Positions 8,452 to 14,639 of a DNA stretch of 46,763 bases are shown piece by piece. The notes beneath the pieces were generated by a model. It did no database searches. It had not been told where the DNA came from and saw nothing but the letters and a program-made list of their open reading frames with translations. Both the position numbers and the translations under genes were made by a program. Within the stretch, counting starts at the first letter, position 1; each line of letters starts with the position of its first letter. This stretch comes from MGBC131033 sp910585655. Its GTDB lineage: Bacteria; Bacillota; Clostridia; Lachnospirales; Lachnospiraceae. The stretch spans positions 1 to 46,763 of the forward strand of contig CATBCG010000020.1 of the NCBI GenBank assembly GCA_949502025.1, given 5' to 3'.

Positions 8452-8669
8452 TGGGGACCGCCGGAAATCCAGCATTTTGTTTTTGTTTTCATGAAAAAAC
8501 AATTCCAAAAAAGTAAAACTTTTCTGGAGGCAGTTTCGTAATTCTGATCCAAGCTGGATGTTGGAGGACTCGTCCTGACTTTTTTGCGGTTTTAAACAAA
8601 AGAATTTATAAAGAAACTATAAAATTTATAAAAATAAACAAAAGAATAAGACAAACTGTAAGTTGTCCG

Positions 8670-8698
8670 TTTACAGATGTTGGATATAGAGGTATAAT
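8670..8698 (+). promoter_or_regulatory. Sigma-A promoter for the 8791 gene
   Basis: TTTACA (8670-8675), 17-base spacer, TATAAT (8693-8698). It faces away from the hydrogenase promoter and is about 90 bases before the start codon of the small membrane protein gene. Confidence 0.7.
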
Positions 8699-8790
8699 AA
8701 AACTGCCAAAGGAAGTTACCAAATACCAGTAAAATAAGCCGGACAGCGTGATGAAAGGGCGTTGCCTCGGAGCAGGAGGAACAGAAAATC

Positions 8791-9315
8791 ATGACAAAAC
8801 GAAAACTGAAGTTGATCTTACCATTGACCGTTTTGGGAGTCGCATGGATTCTCTGGAGCGTCGTCTATCTGGCACGCCAGCGATTCGTCCGGAATTATGT
8901 GGCGCTGCGGGAGGGGATAGCGGAGACGCAGCTTGTGGAAAATGGGACGCCGGCGTTTGAGTATGAACGGGGAATTTATTGGAACGTCTATTACTCGGAA
9001 CTGCCTTTGGATTCCGAGCAGGGCGGAAGCGACGAATGGTATGAATTTCTGTTTTTTCAGGAAAAGAAAGGAATGGATGCAGAGGAATTAAAAGAATCAT
9101 TGTCGTTGGAATATGAGGTGAAAGGGAAATGGTATCGGACAGAAGCGCCCTATGAGTTTTTAATCGAAGAGGAAGAGGGAGGCGGACGAAACCAGATAAC
9201 GGTCATAGTTCGCCAGTTTAAAAGAGGCGGCGGATACTTCTGGAAAGGGAACTATCGACTGCTGCAAAAGCTGGAGGAGGATCGTTATCAGGCGGCATAT
9301 TTTAAGTTAGAGTGA
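8791..9315 (+). CDS. Small single-pass membrane protein, unknown function
   Basis: A 174-residue protein with a basic N-terminus (MTKRKLKL) and one transmembrane helix, about residues 8-29, followed by an outward-facing or periplasm-side domain of about 140 residues rich in Tyr, Trp and Glu. No family is recognised. AGGAGGAAC precedes the ATG and a good sigma-A promoter lies 90 bases upstream. A 40-base gap leads to the next gene, so the two may be co-transcribed. A conflicting frame at 8748-8960 was judged a shadow, because this one has the ribosome site and a sensible topology. Confidence 0.72.
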   Translation: MTKRKLKLILPLTVLGVAWILWSVVYLARQRFVRNYVALREGIAETQLVENGTPAFEYERGIYWNVYYSELPLDSEQGGSDEWYEFLFFQEKKGMDAEELKESLSLEYEVKGKWYRTEAPYEFLIEEEEGGGRNQITVIVRQFKRGGGYFWKGNYRLLQKLEEDRYQAAYFKLE

Positions 9316-9355
9316 TGTATCAGATAGGATATGTAAACTGGAAAAGGAGAAGAGA

Positions 9356-9610
9356 ATGATGTTAGAATATCGATATGACACGCAGTTATTGATTGAGGGA
9401 ACCGGGTTGGACGAGGATGTGATCAGCGATTATTTCCATGTAAATTTTCAGGGAGATTGTCTGCTGGCAGTAGGAGATGAGGATTTGATTAAGATTCATT
9501 ATCATACGAACGAGCCGTGGAAGGTGTTAGAGTACTGTGCTTCCCTAGGGGAAATTTATGATATTGTAGTGGAGGATATGGAACGCCAGTCTAGGGGATT
9601 ACAGGGATAA
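9356..9610 (+). CDS. Free-standing FakA/YloV middle-domain-like protein
   Basis: An 84-residue protein whose sequence, RYDTQLLIEGTGLDE ... GDCLLAVGDEDLIKIHYHTNEPWKVLEY ... DIVVEDMERQ, matches what I recall of the middle domain of the fatty acid kinase subunit FakA (YloV, the DAK2-containing protein; older name kinase to dihydroxyacetone kinase). The kinase domain itself is absent. It is either a domain remnant or, more likely given the intact frame and good ribosome site AAGGAG, a small protein of its own right that may bind FakB-like partners or lipids. Start could be 9356 or 9359. The assignment rests on motif memory only. Confidence 0.65.
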   Translation: MMLEYRYDTQLLIEGTGLDEDVISDYFHVNFQGDCLLAVGDEDLIKIHYHTNEPWKVLEYCASLGEIYDIVVEDMERQSRGLQG

Positions 9611-9670
9611 GAGGAATATACAAAAAGAATGAAGTGGTCCTATGAGTACATTAGATAGAATATGACTCCT

Positions 9671-9703
9671 GCCGATTCACATTTTCAGGAAATCTGCCGA
9701 TAA
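9671..9703 (+). promoter_or_regulatory. Possible sigma-28-like -10 elements
   Basis: GCCGATTC (9671) and GCCGATAA (9696-9703) stand 25 bases apart. GCCGATAA is the consensus -10 for the flagellar sigma factor SigD/FliA. No clear TAAA -35 lies 15 bases upstream, so this is weak evidence. Confidence 0.25.
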
Positions 9704-9757
9704 ATAATTATAAGTAGATGGGAATGTGAAAAGATTCGGGCAAAAGGGGTGACAAGT

Positions 9758-10726
9758 ATGATAGGGACAAGTACCAATACAAGCACACGGACGGCTGCTA
9801 ATACAGGAAGCGGGACGCGGATGGGAGTGAGCGGACGCACGGTGTCCGTAACTCGTTTTGGGAATAAAGAGCGTCGGGTGATACAATTAAAAAATCCGGA
9901 CGGAACATCGGCGGGGACAATCAGCGTTACAAGGACAATAAAAGCGGCGCAAAAAAAGAAAAAGAAGGTCGGATATAATTTCAAACAGATTTCTGCGCAG
10001 ATTTTACGTTCAAGGACGTCCGTAGGGGCAGGAAAGGCTGCTTTAAAAGCGCGCAGCGTAAAGGCGATGTTAGCGAGAAAGCTTCTTAGTGAGGAGTATG
10101 ATAAATCAGAACTGCGTGCAGCGATTATCCATGCGGCGAAAATGGAGCGGGTTGCCAAGAAACGTAAAAAGCATATGGAGGAAGAGGAACGGGCTGCCCA
10201 GACAGGGGTCTATATGGAGCAGTGGGAGAACTACGAGGAAGAGGACTGGATGGCAGGTTTTGAAGATTTGAGCAGCGAATCGACGGGATTGAGCCAGGAA
10301 GAGTTAGAAGCCCTGATGCGGGAACTCGAAGCGATGATGGCAGAAGCAATGCAGGATATGGCGGAGATCGAAGGACTGGGAGAGCTGACCGAGGAACTTA
10401 CCGCATCGGTACAGGTCAATATATCCCCGGAGGATTTGGAGCGTTTGAAGAAAAAACATCGGATGGATGAAATGCGGGAGATTGCAGATGCCGATATGAA
10501 ATATTTAAAAGCGATGTTTCAGAAGTTAGAGCAGGAGCGGCGTTCGGCAGGCAGTAGTCTTCCGGGCAGTTCCGGTGGTTCCGATCAGTCCGGCGGCTCG
10601 ACGGTGATCCGCGGGAACAGTGGAATGGGTGGGATGACGCATCAAATGGCGATTGCACAGTCTACGATGCAGGCTATGAATACTCCGACGATGGCGGAGG
10701 GCGCTAACATAGATGTCTCGTTATAG
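9758..10726 (+). CDS. Coiled-coil, low-complexity protein, unknown function
   Basis: A 322-residue cytoplasmic protein without signal or membrane segment. The N-terminal 45 residues are Thr/Gly/Arg-rich and probably disordered. A basic region with KKKKK leads to a helical block (YNFKQISAQILRSRTS to MERVAKKRKKHMEEEE) containing several Lys/Arg-rich helices, then a long acidic coiled coil (about residues 160-255), and a Gly/Ser/Met-rich tail. The ATG at 9758 was preferred over a GTG at 9749 because AAAGGGGTG lies 7 bases before it. No enzyme family is recognised. The alternation of basic and acidic helices suggests a scaffold or nucleic-acid-associated protein. A possible flagellar-type -10 lies upstream, but no motility gene is in the window. 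Confidence 0.7.
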   Translation: MIGTSTNTSTRTAANTGSGTRMGVSGRTVSVTRFGNKERRVIQLKNPDGTSAGTISVTRTIKAAQKKKKKVGYNFKQISAQILRSRTSVGAGKAALKARSVKAMLARKLLSEEYDKSELRAAIIHAAKMERVAKKRKKHMEEEERAAQTGVYMEQWENYEEEDWMAGFEDLSSESTGLSQEELEALMRELEAMMAEAMQDMAEIEGLGELTEELTASVQVNISPEDLERLKKKHRMDEMREIADADMKYLKAMFQKLEQERRSAGSSLPGSSGGSDQSGGSTVIRGNSGMGGMTHQMAIAQSTMQAMNTPTMAEGANIDVSL

Positions 10727-10780
10727 AAAAACGGTGTGTGGGCAAATGCAGTTTTGCTATTTCTAGGATAAGGAAATGAA

Positions 10781-10830
10781 AAAAGAGAAGGAAGCTGTAA
10801 AAATTTGTATTTTTGGCGACCTTCTCTTTT
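10781..10830 (+). terminator. Terminator-like hairpin
   Basis: AAAAGAGAAGG (10781-10791) pairs with CCTTCTCTTTT (10820-10830); the loop contains a second A/T hairpin AAAAAT/ATTTTT. It closes the transcript of the coiled-coil gene before the promoter of the sensory hydrogenase operon. Confidence 0.55.
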
Positions 10831-10832
10831 GC

Positions 10833-10861
10833 TTGAAAAAAAATGCCGTAAATGCTACAAT
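10833..10861 (+). promoter_or_regulatory. Sigma-A promoter of the sensory hydrogenase operon
   Basis: TTGAAA (10833-10838), 17-base spacer, TACAAT (10856-10861), directly after the preceding terminator. It drives the DRTGG/RsbW-like/hydrogenase-like genes from 10953 onwards. Confidence 0.65.
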
Positions 10862-10901
10862 AACAATATCTATGGTAGAAATAGTACTAATAAAAAACTG
10901 A

Positions 10902-10938
10902 TGCGCGGGAGAGCTGTTTTGAGCTTCTTTGCCGCGCA
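10902..10938 (+). promoter_or_regulatory. Leader hairpin before first DRTGG gene
   Basis: TGCGCGG (10902-10908) pairs with CCGCGCA (10932-10938), with an inner GAGCT/AGCTT stem. It ends six bases before the ribosome site at 10944, inside the predicted 5' untranslated region, and could tune translation or mRNA stability. Confidence 0.45.
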
Positions 10939-10952
10939 GGAATGGAGAGCTT

Positions 10953-11315
10953 ATGACAATACGAGAAATCAAGGAAGCATTAGGAGCGCGGGTCGTATAT
11001 GGCGAGGATTTTTTAGACCGGGAGGTACATACAGCCTGTGGCTCCGACATGATGAGCGATGTGTTGGCGTTTGTAAAGGATCAGGCGGTTTTGATGACAG
11101 GACTGTGCAATTCTCAGGTGATCCGGACAGCGGAGATGATGGACATTATCTGTATTGTATTTGTACGTGACAAACGCCCGGACGAGACGATGATTGAGTT
11201 GGCAAAGGAACGTGAGATTGCGATTTTGGCAACAGGACACCGGATGTTTGGTGCCTGTGGTATCTTGTATGAAAAAGGGCTGCGGGGAGGTTCCGACTAT
11301 GAGCGATACCATTGA
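10953..11315 (+). CDS. DRTGG-domain protein 1
   Basis: A 120-residue protein of the DRTGG type, a small ligand-binding-like alpha/beta fold often found beside hydrogenase and phosphotransacetylase-related genes. Visible features are an N-terminal basic strand (MTIREIKEALGARVVYG), a central SDMMSDVLAFVK segment, and a C-terminal VFVRDKRPDETMIELAKEREIAILAT half. The ATG at 10953 follows GGAGAG; the open frame upstream is discounted. Its last 17 bases overlap the RsbW-like kinase gene, so the two proteins are made together. By position it could be the binding partner or phosphorylation target of that kinase; this is inference. Confidence 0.8.
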   Translation: MTIREIKEALGARVVYGEDFLDREVHTACGSDMMSDVLAFVKDQAVLMTGLCNSQVIRTAEMMDIICIVFVRDKRPDETMIELAKEREIAILATGHRMFGACGILYEKGLRGGSDYERYH

Positions 11316-11727
11316 ATTAAAATACGAAGTGTCTACAGAGGACTTTACGCGGGCAGGAGAGGCTTCTAGTGACGTAAAGAAAAAGCTGCGTCAGATGGGC
11401 GTGCCGCCGGAGGCGATCCGAAAGGTTGCGATTGCGATGTACGAGGGAGAAATCAATATGGTAATTCATGCCAACGGCGGAACGATTACAGTATTGATTG
11501 ATTCGGAGTGTATCGACATGACGCTTCAGGATCGGGGACCGGGTATTCCGGATATCGAAAAGGCGATGCAGGCAGGGTATTCGACTGCACCGGACAATGT
11601 AAGAAATCTTGGTTTTGGGGCAGGGATGGGACTGCCGAATATGAAAAAGTATTCTGACGAGATGAAGGTAGAAACGGAGCTTGGTGTTGGTACAAAAGTC
11701 AATATGAAGGTTTACATTCCAGAGTAA
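11299..11727 (+). CDS. RsbW-like anti-sigma-type serine kinase / GHKL ATPase
   Basis: A 142-residue bare GHKL ATPase of the RsbW/SpoIIAB class. The N-box is AMYEGEINMVIHANGG, the G1 box DRGPGIPDIEKAM and the lid/G2 region LGFGAGMGLPNMKKYSD. The ATG at 11299 is preceded by GGGGAGG at 11284-11290, and the start lies inside the DRTGG gene. In classic partner switches such kinases bind a sigma factor and phosphorylate a STAS antagonist, which a PP2C phosphatase restores. A PP2C phosphatase is encoded at 16416-17588 in the same locus but no STAS gene or sigma factor is in the window. Its targets are therefore unknown. Confidence 0.88.
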   Translation: MSDTIELKYEVSTEDFTRAGEASSDVKKKLRQMGVPPEAIRKVAIAMYEGEINMVIHANGGTITVLIDSECIDMTLQDRGPGIPDIEKAMQAGYSTAPDNVRNLGFGAGMGLPNMKKYSDEMKVETELGVGTKVNMKVYIPE

Positions 11728-11784
11728 ATTTAGAATATTTGGAACAGGCATCCAAAAGAGAATGAAAAAATGGAGGTGCGGGGC

Positions 11785-13071
11785 ATGGGCAAATTTGAAA
11801 ATTCAGTTCATTTAGATCCGGATAAATGCAAGGGGTGCATCAACTGCATCAAGCGATGTCCGACCGGCGCTATCCGGGTGCGGGGTGGGAAAGCGCTTAT
11901 CACCAAGCAATTTTGTATTGACTGCGGTGAGTGCATCCGTATTTGCCCGCATCATGCAAAACAGGCTACCTATGATCCGTTGTCAGCAATCAAGGAATTT
12001 GATTATACGATAGCACTGCCGGCACCATCGCTTTATGGGCAATTTAATAACTTAGAAGACAGCAATATTGTCCTTACAGCATTAAAAAGGATGGGATTTG
12101 ATGAAGTGTTTGAGGTCGGTGCGGCTGCAGAGATTGTATCAAAGGTAAGCCGGAGCTATGCCGAGACGCACCAGGAGCAGTGGCCGTTGATCAGTACCGC
12201 CTGCCCTTCTGTAGTAAAGCTGATTCGGGTAAGATTCCCAAATTTGATTGAACATTTGCTGCCGATTCAGGCTCCGGTAGAACTGGCGGCGGCTATAGCA
12301 CGGGATAAGGCTCTAAAAGAAACAGGGTTGCCCTCAGAGAAAATAGGTATCTTTTTTATTTCTCCATGTCCGGCAAAAGTATCGGCATGCAAGCATCCGA
12401 TTGGCATTGAAAAGTGTGAGGTAGACGGGGTTCTGGCGATGCGTGAGGTCTATCCGAAGCTTCTTCCGTATATGAAAGAGGTGGCGGCTGCGCCGGAGGA
12501 GCTGGCGACGTCCGGCAAGATTGGAGTCGGCTGGGGCAGCAGCGGCGGAGAGGCAGGAGGGCTTTTGACAGACAGCTATTTGGCGGCTGACGGGATTGAA
12601 AATGTCCTGCGGGTGTTGGAGGATCTGGAGGATCAGAAGTTTGAAAATCTGGAATTTATCGAGCTGAACGCTTGCAACGGCGGCTGCGTAGGCGGCGTCC
12701 TGACGGTGGAAAATCCGTATGTGGCTAAGGTCAAGTTAAAAAAGCTTCGTAAATATCTGCCGGTGGCAGGAATGCACGTCGAGGTGTCCAGAGAAGGAAT
12801 GCAGCAGGTGGAATGGACGAAAGAGGTAAACTACGAACCTGTCTTTAAACTGGGCAACAGCATGAAGGAAAGCATTCAGATGATGGCACAGGTTGAGAAG
12901 CTGACGAAGAAATTTCCGGGAATCGACTGCGGCTCCTGCGGGGCTCCAAGCTGTCAGGCTTTGGCAGAGGATATCGTCAGGGGGATTGCAAAAGAAAGCG
13001 ATTGTATTCATATTTTACGAGAGTATATACATAAGCTTTCTGGGGAGATTTCCATGTTGGACAGGGAGTAG
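11785..13071 (+). CDS. [FeFe]-hydrogenase-like protein with deviant L1 loop
   Basis: A 428-residue iron-sulfur protein. Residues 10-60 carry two [4Fe-4S] ferredoxin motifs (CKGCINCIKRCP, CIDCGECIRICP), then comes the hydrogenase H-cluster domain, and at the C-terminus an extra [4Fe-4S] domain (CGSCGAPSC ... C). The H-cluster loops are STACPSVV (L1), SPCPAKVSA (L2) and ACNGGCVGGV (L3): the L2/L3 Cys and one L1 Cys directly before Pro are kept, while the preceding L1 position is Ala, where clostridial hydrogenases carry the proton-relay Cys. This fits slow or sensory hydrogenases (group C/D of current schemes, from memory). The ATG at 11785 follows GGAGGTGCGG and replaces an earlier in-frame ATG at 11770. 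Confidence 0.88.
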   Translation: MGKFENSVHLDPDKCKGCINCIKRCPTGAIRVRGGKALITKQFCIDCGECIRICPHHAKQATYDPLSAIKEFDYTIALPAPSLYGQFNNLEDSNIVLTALKRMGFDEVFEVGAAAEIVSKVSRSYAETHQEQWPLISTACPSVVKLIRVRFPNLIEHLLPIQAPVELAAAIARDKALKETGLPSEKIGIFFISPCPAKVSACKHPIGIEKCEVDGVLAMREVYPKLLPYMKEVAAAPEELATSGKIGVGWGSSGGEAGGLLTDSYLAADGIENVLRVLEDLEDQKFENLEFIELNACNGGCVGGVLTVENPYVAKVKLKKLRKYLPVAGMHVEVSREGMQQVEWTKEVNYEPVFKLGNSMKESIQMMAQVEKLTKKFPGIDCGSCGAPSCQALAEDIVRGIAKESDCIHILREYIHKLSGEISMLDRE

Positions 13072-13090
13072 GAGAAAAGGGAGGTTGAGT

Positions 13091-13477
13091 ATGACCATAG
13101 GAGAACTGCAGAAGCTAAATATTTTAGAAGTAGTCAACGCCGGCGAAGAGCCGGATCGGGAGCTAAAGAGCGTATTTTGCTGTGATCTGCTGAGCGTGGC
13201 GATGGGCAGAGGGCAGGAGGACGCCGTATGGGTGACGGTGATGGGGAATATCAATACCCTGGCAGTAATGAGTCTGACGGATATGGCTTGTATTGTGCTG
13301 GCGGAAGGCGCGTTAATGGATGAGGCGGGAATGACAAAAGCCAGACAGCAGGGCATTCCTATCTTCCGCACCGAAAATCCGATTTTTGAAACGGCGTTGC
13401 AGCTATATCGCTGGATCAAAGAAGATGCCGGAGCGATCGGCGCAGAGGGGACAGGACGCCATGAGGCTTTCATATGA
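13091..13477 (+). CDS. DRTGG-like protein 2
   Basis: A 128-residue small alpha/beta protein similar in design to the product of 10953-11315: N-terminal MTIGELQKLNILEVVN, central CDLLSVAMGRG, and a C-terminal MACIVLAEGALMDEAGMTKARQQGIPIFRTE half. I assign it to the DRTGG group with less certainty than the first copy. The ATG at 13091 has AAGGGAGG 6 bases before it; the open frame upstream to 12986 is discounted. It overlaps the PHP gene by 17 bases, the same overlap length seen between the first DRTGG gene and the kinase. Role unknown. Confidence 0.75.
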   Translation: MTIGELQKLNILEVVNAGEEPDRELKSVFCCDLLSVAMGRGQEDAVWVTVMGNINTLAVMSLTDMACIVLAEGALMDEAGMTKARQQGIPIFRTENPIFETALQLYRWIKEDAGAIGAEGTGRHEAFI

Positions 13478-14186
13478 TTTGCACTTGCATTCCTGCCTGT
13501 CACCTTGTGGGGACGAGGATATGACGCCTGGAAATATCGTGGGAATGGCAGCGATAAAGGGACTGGATGTGATAGCGGTAACGGATCATAATTCCTGCCA
13601 AAACTGTGAGGCGGCGCTTGCGATCGGAGAGCAATACGGAGTTTTGGTGATTCCCGGAATGGAGCTGACAACGATGGAGGAAATCCACGTTGTCTGCCTG
13701 TTTCCAAAGTTAAACCAAGCGCTGGAGTTTGACCGTTATGTGTATGAAAAACTGCAGAAAATCCCTAATAAAGCAGAGATTTTCGGTCATCAGTACCGAC
13801 GGGATGCCGAGGATCGGATCAGCGGAGAGGAAGAATATTTGTTGATCAATGCGACGGATATCAGCTTTGAGGAGGTTTATGCCATAGTAGAGCGCTATGG
13901 CGGGGTAATGATACCGGCGCACATTGATAAAACGGCAAACAGCCTGATTGCCAATCTAGGTTACATTCCGCCGGACAGCCAGTTTGTTTGCGCGGAAGTT
14001 AAAAATCTGGAAAAGCTGCCGGAATTAGAGGAGAGATTTCCTTATTTAAAGGGCTGCCGGGTGATTACGGATTCCGACGCCCATTATTTAGAGCATATCC
14101 ATGAGCCGGTGAACTGGCTGGAAGCAGAGGAAAAAACGGCGGAGGCGGTCTTGCAGGCATTGACAGAAAAGAGGTCGAAAGGTTAG
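13461..14186 (+). CDS. PHP-domain metal-dependent phosphoesterase
   Basis: A 241-residue PHP-superfamily protein, a stand-alone domain. Metal ligand motifs appear in the expected order: DLHLHSCLSPCG, VTDHNSC, PGMELTTMEE, PAHIDK and TDSDAHY. Relatives hydrolyse phosphoesters of nucleotides or histidinol phosphate with two or three metal ions. Here the context, between DRTGG and hydrogenase-like genes, suggests action on a nucleotide or signal rather than in histidine synthesis. The start is inside the preceding gene with GAGGGGA upstream. A 197-base gap follows, which holds a Rex-like site. Confidence 0.88.
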   Translation: MRLSYDLHLHSCLSPCGDEDMTPGNIVGMAAIKGLDVIAVTDHNSCQNCEAALAIGEQYGVLVIPGMELTTMEEIHVVCLFPKLNQALEFDRYVYEKLQKIPNKAEIFGHQYRRDAEDRISGEEEYLLINATDISFEEVYAIVERYGGVMIPAHIDKTANSLIANLGYIPPDSQFVCAEVKNLEKLPELEERFPYLKGCRVITDSDAHYLEHIHEPVNWLEAEEKTAEAVLQALTEKRSKG

Positions 14187-14269
14187 GCAGTTTGTACGGC
14201 GAAAAATACAGAAAAATGTCGTCTGGTAAGTAGACAGAAAAGCCAGAATATGATAGGATAAAGGAAAAG

Positions 14270-14287
14270 TTGTTAAAAATTAAACAA
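14270..14287. promoter_or_regulatory. Candidate Rex operator
   Basis: TTGTTAAAAATTAAACAA matches the clostridial Rex consensus TTGTTAANNNNTTAACAA at 13 of the 14 fixed positions. Rex represses fermentative genes when NADH is low. The site lies about 100 bases before the ferredoxin/hydrogenase/phosphatase half of the locus; a TATGAT (14249-14254) just upstream may be the -10 of an internal promoter that the site would block. Confidence 0.6.
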
Positions 14288-14383
14288 ACTTCTCTAAAAA
14301 ATGCAAATAAAACCTGCAAAGGGAATATACAGGAAAAAACAGAAAATGACAAGCAGCAAGAGGCTGCAGAATGGAGGAATATC

Positions 14384-14626
14384 ATGGTTATCACAATTTG
14401 TATCGGAAGCTCCTGCCATTTGAAGGGCTCCAGGGATATTATTGCCAAGCTGGAGGAGCTGGTAGCGGCGCATCAGCTAGGGGACAAGGTAGAGCTGTCC
14501 GGTTCTTTCTGTATGGGGGAATGTGTCAAGGGTGTCTGCGTGAAATTAGACGGAGAGCTGTTTTCTCTGTCGCCGGACACTGCCGAAGCTTTTTTTGAGA
14601 ATGAAGTGCTAAAGCGCATTGCCTAA
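14384..14626 (+). CDS. Thioredoxin-fold [2Fe-2S] ferredoxin
   Basis: An 80-residue protein of the NuoE C-terminal / thioredoxin-like ferredoxin family. Four cluster ligands are seen: CIGSSC near the start and FCMGEC in the middle; KGVCVK follows. ATG at 14384 is preceded by ATGGAGG at a good distance; upstream in-frame codons from 14270 fall within AT-rich untranslated sequence. By position, 13 bases before the PAS-containing hydrogenase-like gene, it is the likely electron partner of that protein. Confidence 0.85.
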   Translation: MVITICIGSSCHLKGSRDIIAKLEELVAAHQLGDKVELSGSFCMGECVKGVCVKLDGELFSLSPDTAEAFFENEVLKRIA

Positions 14627-14639
14627 AAACAGGTAAAGG

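Noticed and set aside
8748..8960. Open frame overlapping the start of the small membrane protein gene
   Set aside because: No ribosome site of its own, lower-quality residues, and it overlaps a frame with RBS, promoter and membrane segment.
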